In this document: one piece after another, positions 1-6,035 of the stretch
Position numbering within the stretch: position 1 is the stretch's first letter
Layout of the letters: each line of letters opens with the position of its first letter
NCBI GenBank assembly: GCA_947589525.1
Contig: CANQAW010000028.1
Span: 1 to 13,126, forward strand
DNA length: 13,126 nucleotides
Reading direction: 5' to 3'
DNA from: Candidatus Gastranaerophilales bacterium
Lineage (GTDB): Bacteria; Cyanobacteriota; Vampirovibrionia; Gastranaerophilales; Gastranaerophilaceae
Position numbers and translations under genes: made by a program
Notes under the pieces: model-generated
Databases searched by the model: none
Told to the model about the DNA's origin: nothing
The model's input: only the letters and a program-made list of their open reading frames with translations

Positions 1-191
1 TATATATAAAAAATGATATAAGTCATCTTAATAATTTTATTCTACCATAACTTATTTGAAATATTGAATAAATTAAGAATTGTAAAATTTTATAATTTAA
101 AAGTTTGATTTAATTAATTTTAAAAATGTTATAATATTCCCTGTATTTGACTTTTTTAAATTGAACATTATTATTTTTTTAAGAGGTTTAA
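1..191. other. AT-rich intergenic region upstream of the first gene
   Basis: This stretch is almost entirely A and T and has no supportable coding region. It contains several TATAAT-like hexamers (for example at 91-96 and 130-135), which are expected by chance at this composition. The only site I would defend is the promoter at 147-174. A short ATG frame runs off the left edge on the minus strand near position 24, but it has no ribosome binding site and too little sequence to judge. Confidence 0.5.
147..174 (+). promoter_or_regulatory. Sigma-70-like promoter for the 83-aa orphan
   Basis: TTGACT at 147-152 is followed after 16 bp by TATTAT at 169-174. The predicted transcription start near 181 leaves a leader of about 11 nt. 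That leader consists mostly of the AAGAGG ribosome binding site in front of the ATG at 192. The match is good, but the background is AT-rich, so chance hexamers are common. Confidence 0.45.
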
Positions 192-443
192 ATGTTAACA
201 AATTTAGTTTCAATGATTACAAAATCACTTAGTTCAATAAATCAAAGTGCAAGCTTGACCTCGGTTGAACAAAAACAATACAATCCCTTTAAGAGCGGAG
301 AAAATGTTAATCCCTTTTTAAATACTTCTTTTGGCTCAAGCGTAAGCTACGGCAAAAATCAGCCTGTTGCAGGCGGTTATTTTGCGGGATATTATAACGG
401 AAAACCCAATATTGTCGGACGAAAGCTTTTTATTGAAGTTTAA
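192..443 (+). CDS. Small orphan protein, 83 aa
   Basis: I do not recognise this protein. The start is supported by AAGAGG at 181-186, five bases before the ATG, and by a plausible promoter just upstream. The first 25 residues are Ser/Thr/Leu-rich and could form an amphipathic helix. Two NPF tripeptides follow (about residues 31-33 and 40-42). The rest is rich in Gly, Tyr and Ser, including a SFGSSVSYGKN stretch and the segment GGYFAGYYNG. There is no signal peptide with a clear cleavage site and no convincing membrane segment. The last 14 nt overlap the end of the convergent 437-aa gene. Short SFG/ISFG motifs occur in both proteins (compare ISFGAN at residues 201-206 of the neighbour), so they may belong to the same lineage-specific set. 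Function unknown. Confidence 0.6.
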   Translation: MLTNLVSMITKSLSSINQSASLTSVEQKQYNPFKSGENVNPFLNTSFGSSVSYGKNQPVAGGYFAGYYNGKPNIVGRKLFIEV

Positions 444-453
444 GCTTTTTATT
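423..453. repeat. 12-bp direct repeat at the convergent gene overlap
   Basis: The 12-mer AAGCTTTTTATT occurs at 423-434 and again at 442-453, at the overlapping 3' ends of the 83-aa and 437-aa genes. Because AAGCTT is self-complementary, the two copies could also pair as a short stem with a 13-nt loop followed by T-rich sequence, which would make a weak terminator. The stem is too short and AT-rich for a confident terminator call. Confidence 0.35.
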
Positions 454-1743
454 AAGCATTTCTTTTTCCTGCGCAACAATTGCAGGGTTTCTGTTGTCTC
501 CGTTATTTAAAAGCTTTCTTATAAACAAAACAAGTTTAGGCTGTAATTTTCCAATCATACCAATCGCAATAAGAACGTTTAAAATAACCGAAACGGTTTT
601 ATAGCCTTTGATTGCTTTTATTTTGCCAATATTTTTTTCAAGATTTAAAAATGCTTCAAGGCTCTTTTTGATATCTTTGTTGTTTATGAAATTAAGGTAG
701 CTTATTGCTTTAATGCTTCCGTTTTCTTTTATAAGGTTAATTGCGCCGTTTTGCTCAAGCAGTTCAAGCAAAGCTTTATCTTTAACAATATCAAGATTAT
801 AAATCGCATCTTTTAAGTCTTCATTTTTGACCGTTTGCAGGATTTGTTTAATTTTATCTTTTGAAGCGCTTAAGTTTTCTTTTAAATTTTTATCAAAAAT
901 TACTATCGGGTCAGCATCTATCGGACAATTTAATTTGTTTCCGACGGCTTCAAAAAACTTTTGAATAGGTTTTGCAAGCCCGTAGATAAACGCTATTTGA
1001 AAACCTTCTTTTAAGGCGACTTCTTTTCTTTCGCCTTTTCTTGCTTCTTTTAATCTGGTGGTTGTAATAACGCCGTCTAATATTGCCGTGTTTGCTATAG
1101 GATTGTATAAAAACAAATTAGCAGGATTTGCGCCGAAGCTTATATTTGAGCCTTTTGCTTTATTTTTAAAATTATTATGCAGTTTGTTATTTTGAATAGA
1201 ATTATCAACAAGAGTCTTGGAAGCAAAATTAAGGTTTATTTCTTTTTCCAGCTTGTCTTTTGTGGTTTTTTGCTTAAGTTTTATTATGCCGATTAGCGCC
1301 AATGCGCTTATAATTGTAGAGACGGCAAATTTCGCTAAAAATGCGTTTTTATGTTTTAAAACAGAGCTTTTGGTAAGGCTTTTAAAAAAGTCTTTTTCTT
1401 CTTGCGAGATGTTGGCTGCGTTTTTAGCTTTTTCGATAAATTCGTTTGTTAAATTTCTGCAGTCTATTTTTGAATTTAATTTAAAAATCGGATAAATTGT
1501 TTTATCAATTATTTTTTTTATGGCAGGAATGGCAAGAAGCCAGACTGCGCCTGTTGAAAAATCTTCAATGGCTCTTTCGGCTACGTCCTCTTTAGTTCCC
1601 TCTTTCTGATAAGTTCTTAAAATCGCAATGTTTGATAATGTATCTTTAGTCAACATTGGTGCGATTGAATCAGAATTGTTAGCTAATTGCGATAAATATG
1701 TTAAACTTTTTGCTTTTATAAGTGATGTTATGCCTGAAATCAT
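430..1743 (-). CDS. Orphan membrane-associated protein, 437 aa
   Basis: I cannot assign a family. The start is supported by an AAGGA ribosome binding site at 1752-1756, eight bases from the ATG. Hydrophobic segments lie near residues 64-76, 134-155, 243-258 and 382-398; the second and fourth are long enough to span a membrane. Between them are Lys-rich helical stretches. The region around residues 200-260 looks most constrained: it opens with ISFGAN, continues through a run ending DGVITTTRLKEARKGERK, and leads into the third hydrophobic segment. There is no N-terminal signal peptide. Lys, Asn and Ile are abundant, as in the rest of the window, so there is no sign of recent transfer. Its 3' end overlaps the convergent 83-aa gene by 14 nt, and its 5' end overlaps a 53-aa upstream ORF. 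It is probably a lineage-restricted inner-membrane or envelope protein; the role is unknown. Confidence 0.8.
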   Translation of the reverse strand: MISGITSLIKAKSLTYLSQLANNSDSIAPMLTKDTLSNIAILRTYQKEGTKEDVAERAIEDFSTGAVWLLAIPAIKKIIDKTIYPIFKLNSKIDCRNLTNEFIEKAKNAANISQEEKDFFKSLTKSSVLKHKNAFLAKFAVSTIISALALIGIIKLKQKTTKDKLEKEINLNFASKTLVDNSIQNNKLHNNFKNKAKGSNISFGANPANLFLYNPIANTAILDGVITTTRLKEARKGERKEVALKEGFQIAFIYGLAKPIQKFFEAVGNKLNCPIDADPIVIFDKNLKENLSASKDKIKQILQTVKNEDLKDAIYNLDIVKDKALLELLEQNGAINLIKENGSIKAISYLNFINNKDIKKSLEAFLNLEKNIGKIKAIKGYKTVSVILNVLIAIGMIGKLQPKLVLFIRKLLNNGDNRNPAIVAQEKEMLNKKLKLQ

Positions 1744-1840
1744 TATTATTTTCCTTGAATAAAACTACAGTCCCCAGATTAAGTTCATCAATCTTTGAAC
1801 TTGTCGGTTTATTTGAAAATTTTTCTTAATATTTTTCATA
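1679..1840 (-). CDS. Possible small upstream ORF, 53 aa, overlapping the 437-aa gene
   Basis: An ATG at 1840 is preceded by AAGGAAAA (core AAGGA at 1846-1850, five bases from the ATG), one of the better ribosome binding sites in the window. The frame runs 53 codons and ends 65 nt inside the 437-aa gene in another frame. It begins MKNIKKNFQINRQGSKIDEL, continues with a short hydrophobic stretch LGTVVLF, and is otherwise Lys/Asn-rich. The downstream gene's own ribosome binding site lies inside this ORF, so translation of the two could be coupled, or this could be a regulatory upstream ORF. No homology is recognised. The initiation site is convincing, but the 65-nt overlap argues for caution. 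Confidence 0.4.
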
Positions 1841-1920
1841 GTTTTCCTTGCCTTATCTTTAACGCATGTAAAAGTTATAAATTGCCTAAAAATCTAAAAA
1901 AATAAATATTTTTTAACAAT

Positions 1921-1948
1921 AAAAAAGACCTTTTTAAAAAGGTCTTTT
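1921..1948 (-). terminator. Rho-independent terminator of the 28-aa gene
   Basis: A perfect 26-bp palindrome spans 1923-1948 (arms AAAAGACC and GGTCTTTT, plus inner T5/A5). On the minus strand it is followed by a run of six T, so the stronger direction is minus. It lies about 20 nt past the stop codon of the 28-aa ORF. On the plus strand the T run is shorter, but some bidirectional activity is possible. Confidence 0.8.
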
Positions 1949-1969
1949 AAATATCTTTTTAAGATTTAT

Positions 1970-2056
1970 TTAATCTTTATCAATAGGGATATAAACAAGA
2001 CCTAAATTACTTTGAGGTCTAAGGCGTCGTATCAACTCTATAATAAAATTAAACAT
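1970..2056 (-). CDS. Small protein, 28 aa, in its own short transcription unit
   Basis: This short ORF has all the parts of a gene. A TATAAT -10 box lies at 2083-2088, AAGGAAG at 2065-2071 sits eight bases before the ATG, there are 28 codons, and a strong terminator starts 20 nt after the stop. The peptide begins MFNFIIELIRRLRPQ and ends YIPIDKD: a hydrophobic/basic amphipathic helix followed by a polar tail. The predicted transcript runs from about 2076 to about 1921, roughly 155 nt. It could be a small membrane-associated protein, a leader-type peptide, or a small RNA with a fortuitous ORF. I do not recognise a family. It is divergent from the rsgA promoter. Confidence 0.6.
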   Translation of the reverse strand: MFNFIIELIRRLRPQSNLGLVYIPIDKD

Positions 2057-2082
2057 CTGTTTTTCTTCCTTAAATTCTAAGC

Positions 2083-2088
2083 ATTATA
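2083..2088 (-). promoter_or_regulatory. -10 box for the 28-aa gene
   Basis: A perfect TATAAT on the minus strand would start transcription near 2076, giving a leader of about 20 nt carrying the AAGGAAG ribosome binding site. No good -35 hexamer sits 16-18 bp upstream, so the promoter is weak or depends on other features. Confidence 0.45.
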
Positions 2089-2144
2089 CATAATAACCCA
2101 AGTTTTTTATTTTGTCCAGTGTTTAAATAATTGATTTTTTTAAA

Positions 2145-2173
2145 TTGATAAAAATTCATTTTTTTACTATTAT
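2145..2173 (+). promoter_or_regulatory. Promoter of the rsgA operon, predicted leaderless
   Basis: TTGATA at 2145-2150 is followed after exactly 17 bp by TATTAT at 2168-2173. Seven bases then separate the -10 box from the ATG at 2181, which puts the expected transcription start at or next to the A of the start codon. There is no Shine-Dalgarno before this ATG. The TTG at 2145 that could extend the reading frame is the first half of the -35 box. Confidence 0.55.
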
Positions 2174-2180
2174 TTCATAT

Positions 2181-3176
2181 ATGGAAGCGCAAGTGTATAA
2201 GATACATTCTGATTTTTATTATCTGAAAAACAATAAAGGGTGTGAATATACTTGCAAATTAAGAGAAATATTAAAAAAACAAAAGATAGAAATTTTAGTC
2301 GGAGATTTTGTTGAACTGAGCAAGGATAATAATTTTATAGTTTCTCTTAAAAAAAGAAAAAATTTTCTCCCCCGACCGAAATGCGCAAATATTGACCTTG
2401 CTGTTGTTGTTTGTGCGCTTTTAGAGCCTGATTTGGATTTTATTCAATTAAACCGCTACTTAACTTTTTTGAAATATCATAATATTCAAACAGCTATTTG
2501 TTTTAACAAGGAAGATTTGGATAAAAACCTTGAAGCCACTAAAAAATCAATAGAAAAAATATATAAGCCTCTCGGATATGAAATATTTTTTATAAGCGCA
2601 AAAAATAAAGAAAATTTAGATATTCTCTCAAACCATATTAAAAATAAAACAACCGTCCTTTGCGGTTCTTCAGGTGCGGGCAAAACAACCCTTTTAAACA
2701 GCCTTTCAAATGAAAACTTAAAAACGGGGCAGATTTCTCAAAAAACAAAAAGAGGAACTCACACAACAAGACATTGCGAAATATTGGAGTTTGATGAATT
2801 TAAAATTATGGACACCCCCGGGTTTTCCTGTTTAAAGTTTGATTTTATGCTTCCTAATGAACTTGTTAATTATTTTGATGATATTAAAAAATATGCAAAC
2901 TGCAAATATTCAAACTGTCTGCACAATGTTGACGAAAAAGATATTTGCGCCGTTGCCGATAATTTAGATAAAATAGATAAATCAAGATATCAAAGCTATC
3001 TTTGTTTTTTGCAAGAAACTCTTGCCTATAAAAATAAAATCTCAAAACAAAGCATTAAAGAAGAAAATTTTAACAAAAATTCGGGCAAAAAAGTCTTAAC
3101 AAAAATTTCAAAAAGAAAAAGGCAGAATTCAAGAAACACTCAAAATCAACAATATAAAAACTTAAAGGACTTCTAA
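2181..3176 (+). CDS. rsgA: Small ribosomal subunit biogenesis GTPase RsgA
   Basis: RsgA (YjeQ/YloQ) is a circularly permuted GTPase that acts in late maturation of the 30S subunit. With the start at 2181 the protein has 331 aa and its N-terminus MEAQVYKIHSDFYYL lines up with known RsgA starts; an in-frame TTG at 2145 would add 12 atypical residues. In order there is an OB-fold region (about 1-70), the G4 motif NKED (109-112), the P-loop GSSGAGKT (162-169), the switch GTHTTRH (192-198), G3 DTPG (211-214), and a C-terminal zinc site with Cys241, Cys246, His248 and Cys256. The P-loop carries A and T where most members have V and S, a conservative change. The last 40 residues form a Lys/Asn-rich basic tail. 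It is the first gene of a three-gene operon, ending 2 nt before the prenyl synthase. Confidence 0.93.
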   Translation: MEAQVYKIHSDFYYLKNNKGCEYTCKLREILKKQKIEILVGDFVELSKDNNFIVSLKKRKNFLPRPKCANIDLAVVVCALLEPDLDFIQLNRYLTFLKYHNIQTAICFNKEDLDKNLEATKKSIEKIYKPLGYEIFFISAKNKENLDILSNHIKNKTTVLCGSSGAGKTTLLNSLSNENLKTGQISQKTKRGTHTTRHCEILEFDEFKIMDTPGFSCLKFDFMLPNELVNYFDDIKKYANCKYSNCLHNVDEKDICAVADNLDKIDKSRYQSYLCFLQETLAYKNKISKQSIKEENFNKNSGKKVLTKISKRKRQNSRNTQNQQYKNLKDF

Positions 3177-3178
3177 AA

Positions 3179-4060
3179 ATGGAAAAATATAAAGCTATAA
3201 TCGAAAAGCAGTTGAAAAAGTATTTTGAAGAATATAAAAAAAATTCCTCTTATTCCTCTTTAATTTGGGAAGCTATGGAATATACAACTCTTTTGAGCGC
3301 TAAAAGACTAAGAGCGATAATGGTTTTGGAAATTGCAAAAAGTTTTGATGTCGATATCAAAACTGCGCTTCCTCTGGCATGTGCCGTTGAAATTATGCAC
3401 GCATACAGTTTAATCCATGATGATTTACCCTGCATGGATAACGATGATTTAAGACGGGGAAAACCGACAAATCATAAAGTTTTCGGTGAAGCAATTGCGC
3501 TTTTAGCGGGCGACGGGCTTATTTCTTTCGGTGCGCAATTGATTATAGATAAAACTCCCCCTGCCGTTTCAAAAGAAATTGTCCTTGATATAGTAAGAGA
3601 TTATCTTATCTGTGCGGGTGCAAAAGGCATAATTGCGGGACAAATTTGCGATATCGAAGCCGAAAATAAAAAAATTGATATAGAAAATTTAAAATATATT
3701 CATAAATATAAAACAGGGGCGCTGTTTAATTTTGCAATTACATCAAGCGCTAAGCTTGCAAAGTGCGATAAAAAAATAATAGAAAATCTTCAAAATTACG
3801 CTTATAATTTCGGGCTTTTGTTTCAAATCTACGATGATATTATAGATTACACTCTTACAACCGAGGAGCTTGGTAAAACGGCGCACAAAGACGAAAACTC
3901 AAATAAATTAACCTACGTCAGCGCTTATGGTTTAAATGAAGCAAAAAATATTTTCTATAGCCTGATTGATGAAAACTGTGCTATACTAAATTCATTAGGT
4001 ATAAAATCCGAGATATTTGAAGAAATATACAGTTTACTAATTGCGAAAGTGAAAAAATAA
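3179..4060 (+). CDS. ispA: Polyprenyl diphosphate synthase (FPP/GGPP synthase, IspA/CrtE type)
   Basis: This is a trans-isoprenyl diphosphate synthase that condenses isopentenyl diphosphate with allylic diphosphates. It would make farnesyl or geranylgeranyl diphosphate for quinones, undecaprenyl carrier and other isoprenoids. At 293 aa it is full length. The first Asp-rich motif is DDLPCMD (residues 81-87), preceded by HAYSLIH as in IspA. The second is DDIID (219-223). KRLRA lies at 42-46 and the late GKTAHKDE segment near 232-239. An aromatic Tyr five residues before the first motif suggests a short chain, C15 or perhaps C20; sequence alone does not settle which. The ribosome binding site AAGGAC lies inside the rsgA 3' end. 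It is followed with no gap by the DUF212 gene, an order I recall from cyanobacterial crtE loci. Confidence 0.9.
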   Translation: MEKYKAIIEKQLKKYFEEYKKNSSYSSLIWEAMEYTTLLSAKRLRAIMVLEIAKSFDVDIKTALPLACAVEIMHAYSLIHDDLPCMDNDDLRRGKPTNHKVFGEAIALLAGDGLISFGAQLIIDKTPPAVSKEIVLDIVRDYLICAGAKGIIAGQICDIEAENKKIDIENLKYIHKYKTGALFNFAITSSAKLAKCDKKIIENLQNYAYNFGLLFQIYDDIIDYTLTTEELGKTAHKDENSNKLTYVSAYGLNEAKNIFYSLIDENCAILNSLGIKSEIFEEIYSLLIAKVKK

Positions 4061-4546
4061 GTGGGAGATTTTCAATTTTATAATACGGGATATGAAGCGC
4101 TTTTCTGCGGTCTTTTGTCCGCTTCAATCGCTCAATTAATTAAGGTTATAACTTACCTTTGCACGCATAAAAAAATGAATTTTAAAATTTTCACAACCAC
4201 GGGGGGCATGCCTTCTTCTCATACAGCCGGCGTAATTGCTTTATCTACCTCTGTTGCTTTAATTGAGGGGATTAATTCCATGCTTTTTGCTGTTTCCTTG
4301 GGTTTCTCGCTTGTTATTATGCAGGACGCCGCAGGACTTCGAAGAGCGGCAGGAAAAACAGCGGCAACATTAAATCGTCTTGTTGATGAATTTGTTCAAA
4401 AAAACAAAGAAGTTAAGCCTTATGAAGCACTCAAAGAGCTTTTGGGACACACTCCTTTAGAAGTTTTTTGCGGAATGATTTTAGGAATAATTGTTCCCCT
4501 GCTGGTTCATCACCATGGCGCAATTATTGCTTTTTTGTCCAATTAA
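4061..4546 (+). CDS. Divergent PAP2 (YuiD/DUF212) family membrane protein
   Basis: This 161-aa integral membrane protein belongs to the YuiD/DUF212 (COG1963) family, a divergent relative of PAP2 phosphatases. Two family signatures are clear: GGMPSSHTAG (residues 48-57) and DAAGLRRAAGKTA (89-101). Hydrophobic helices lie at about 12-32, 56-86 and 135-150. The start is a GTG that follows the stop codon of the prenyl synthase directly, so translation is probably coupled. PAP2 relatives act on lipid phosphates, and its position after a prenyl diphosphate synthase makes a polyprenyl phosphate substrate an attractive guess, but the family has no firmly established reaction that I know of. Its stop codon overlaps the stop of the convergent 55-aa gene within the tetranucleotide TTAA. 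Confidence 0.9.
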   Translation: MGDFQFYNTGYEALFCGLLSASIAQLIKVITYLCTHKKMNFKIFTTTGGMPSSHTAGVIALSTSVALIEGINSMLFAVSLGFSLVIMQDAAGLRRAAGKTAATLNRLVDEFVQKNKEVKPYEALKELLGHTPLEVFCGMILGIIVPLLVHHHGAIIAFLSN

Positions 4547-4710
4547 ACGCTTCTTTTTAACATTTGAGTTAAGGTTGCATTTTTGTTGACTTTGTCTTTA
4601 AAAGCGCTTTTGCTTTGCGCAAGTTTATAAAACTCATCATTAAATTTGCAAAGTCCTATTGCGCCTTCTTCGTCATTGTTGAAGCAAAATAATTTTTTTA
4701 TAATATCCAT
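4543..4710 (-). CDS. Small hypothetical protein, 55 aa
   Basis: I do not recognise this protein. The open frame extends up to 4773, but the ATG at 4710 is preferred because AAAAAGGA (4719-4726) lies eight bases upstream, while the upstream ATG has none. The peptide starts MDIIKKLFCFNNDEEG, continues with IGLCKFNDEFYKLAQ, and ends TQMLKRSV. It is mixed charged with two Cys and no membrane segment, likely a small cytoplasmic helical protein. A TTGACA hexamer at 4752-4757 (minus strand) could be its -35 box, but no clear -10 box sits at standard spacing. It is convergent with the DUF212 gene and divergent from the HEAT-like gene. Confidence 0.6.
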   Translation of the reverse strand: MDIIKKLFCFNNDEEGAIGLCKFNDEFYKLAQSKSAFKDKVNKNATLTQMLKRSV

Positions 4711-4765
4711 TTTAAAAATCCTTTTTATATATTTAAGAATTATTATAATTTTGTCAAAGTCATTT

Positions 4766-4793
4766 TTGCTCATTATTTTTGTTATGCTTTAAT
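4766..4793 (+). promoter_or_regulatory. Promoter of the HEAT-like/efp/acc operon, predicted leaderless
   Basis: TTGCTC at 4766-4771 is followed after 16 bp by TTTAAT at 4788-4793, which has the extended -10 element TGC directly before it. Exactly seven bases then lead to the ATG at 4801, and there is no Shine-Dalgarno. The spacing from -10 box to start codon is the same as for rsgA, as expected for a leaderless mRNA. Confidence 0.55.
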
Positions 4794-4800
4794 AATTAAT

Positions 4801-5448
4801 ATGGCTGATGAAAATTTAAAAAACACCGATAAAGATTTTTCCAAGGTTTTCTCTATTATCGATACGGATAAAATTGAAAACCGAAAAGATTTTAATATAC
4901 TCATTGATAATCTTACAGACCACCCTGACCCCGTGCGTGAAGCGACGGCTTTTAAGCTTGAAGAAATAAACGATTATTCAAAAGAATTTTTTTGCGATGA
5001 ATTTGCGCTTTCAAAAATTCTAAATGCAATTATTGATATTAACCCCAATGTCTCAAGAACAATTTGTAAAATAATTGAAAATAACCCCCGTCTTCAAAGC
5101 TTGCTTGAAGAAAAAATCATAGATAAGCTCTTTCAAATACTTAACAACATTACAAATAAAGATAACACTCATTTAAAAAATACAAAAAGTCATGCCAAAA
5201 ATAAGCTGATTTTTGCGCTGTATTGGTATTTAGAGGCGCTTTCATACTGCATAAGCGACAGATACGGCAAAAAAGTACAAGAAATTTTAACAAAAACAAT
5301 AAAATTTTACGATTATACAATAAGGGAAAAAACAGCGAAACTTCTTGCTAAAATGCCTGATGCACCTATTGATTTATTACAAATCGCAAAGAGTGACCAA
5401 AATTTTTATGTAAAATATCAAGTTTATGATAAAATAATCAAAGATTAG
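4801..5448 (+). CDS. Helical-repeat (HEAT-like) protein, 215 aa
   Basis: This is a soluble, probably all-helical protein with HEAT/armadillo-like character; I cannot name a specific family. The best repeat-like units are near residues 28-54 (DHPDPVREATAFKLEEI, typical of HEAT second helices), 66-92 (INPNVSRTICKIIEN) and 165-214 (TIREKTAKLLAKM, then SDQNFYVKYQVYDKI). The middle (about 110-135) is Lys/Asn-rich and probably a loop. There is no signal peptide or membrane segment. The start ATG has no ribosome binding site and fits leaderless expression. It ends 17 nt before efp in the same direction and so is probably co-transcribed with efp, accB, accC and the nucleotidyltransferase. A scaffold or protein-binding role is a reasonable inference from the fold only. 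Confidence 0.7.
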   Translation: MADENLKNTDKDFSKVFSIIDTDKIENRKDFNILIDNLTDHPDPVREATAFKLEEINDYSKEFFCDEFALSKILNAIIDINPNVSRTICKIIENNPRLQSLLEEKIIDKLFQILNNITNKDNTHLKNTKSHAKNKLIFALYWYLEALSYCISDRYGKKVQEILTKTIKFYDYTIREKTAKLLAKMPDAPIDLLQIAKSDQNFYVKYQVYDKIIKD

Positions 5449-5465
5449 ATTAACAGGAATAATTT

Positions 5466-6023
5466 ATGATTTCAGTAAACGATTTAAAAACAGGTTTAAC
5501 GCTTGATATAGATAACGGACTTTGGTCTGTTGTCGAATTTTTACACGTTAAACCGGGAAAAGGCGCGGCATTTGTCAGAACCAAACTTAAAAATGTTGAA
5601 ACGGGTCAAGTTGTAGAAAAGACATTCCGTGCAGGTGAAAAAGTCGCAAAAGCAATGTTAGACAGACGTGAAATGCAGTATTTATACAAAGAAGGTTCAG
5701 ACCTTGTTATGATGGACCTTGAAAGCTATGAGCAAATGTCTGTTCCTATAGATAGAATTGGCGACGGCATTAAATATCTTAAAGAAGATATGACGGTTCA
5801 AATTTTACTTCATGATTCTAAAATAATCGGCATAGATTTACCTAATTTTGTTGAATTAGAAGTTATAGATACTCCTCCCGCCGAAAAAGGAAACACTGCT
5901 CAAGGCGGTTCAAAACCCGCTACTTTAGAGGGCGGTGCCGTTGTTAACGTTCCTTTCTTTATTCAGGTTGGTGATAAACTTAGAATTGACACTCGTACAA
6001 ATGAATATCTTGACAGAGTATAA
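5466..6023 (+). CDS. efp: Translation elongation factor P
   Basis: EF-P binds between the P and E sites of the ribosome and relieves stalling at consecutive prolines. The protein has the standard 185 aa and three domains: a KOW-like domain I (about 1-63), OB domain II (about 65-128) and OB domain III ending in IDTRTNEYLDRV. The domain I loop reads KPGKGAAF with Lys32 at the tip, the position that is post-translationally modified in many bacteria. No modification enzyme (EpmA/EpmB, EarP, YmfI) is encoded in this window, so its modification state is unknown. The ribosome binding site is AGGAA six bases before the ATG. It lies 12 nt before accB, an order also found in cyanobacteria. Confidence 0.96.
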   Translation: MISVNDLKTGLTLDIDNGLWSVVEFLHVKPGKGAAFVRTKLKNVETGQVVEKTFRAGEKVAKAMLDRREMQYLYKEGSDLVMMDLESYEQMSVPIDRIGDGIKYLKEDMTVQILLHDSKIIGIDLPNFVELEVIDTPPAEKGNTAQGGSKPATLEGGAVVNVPFFIQVGDKLRIDTRTNEYLDRV

Positions 6024-6035
6024 AAGGTTAGAAAT

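Noticed and set aside
1..30. Minus-strand ATG frame running off the left edge
   Set aside because: Fewer than ten codons visible and no ribosome binding site; cannot be supported.
1217..1495. 92-aa plus-strand frame with hydrophobic stretches
   Set aside because: It lies wholly inside the 437-aa gene on the other strand and has no ribosome binding site; it mirrors the complementary strand's codons.
2486..2683. 65-aa minus-strand frame
   Set aside because: Antisense shadow of rsgA.
3250..3435. 61-aa minus-strand frame
   Set aside because: Antisense shadow of the prenyl diphosphate synthase gene.
4600..4612. AAAAGCGCTTTT palindrome
   Set aside because: It is inside the 55-aa gene, encodes ordinary residues, and is too short for a terminator or operator call.
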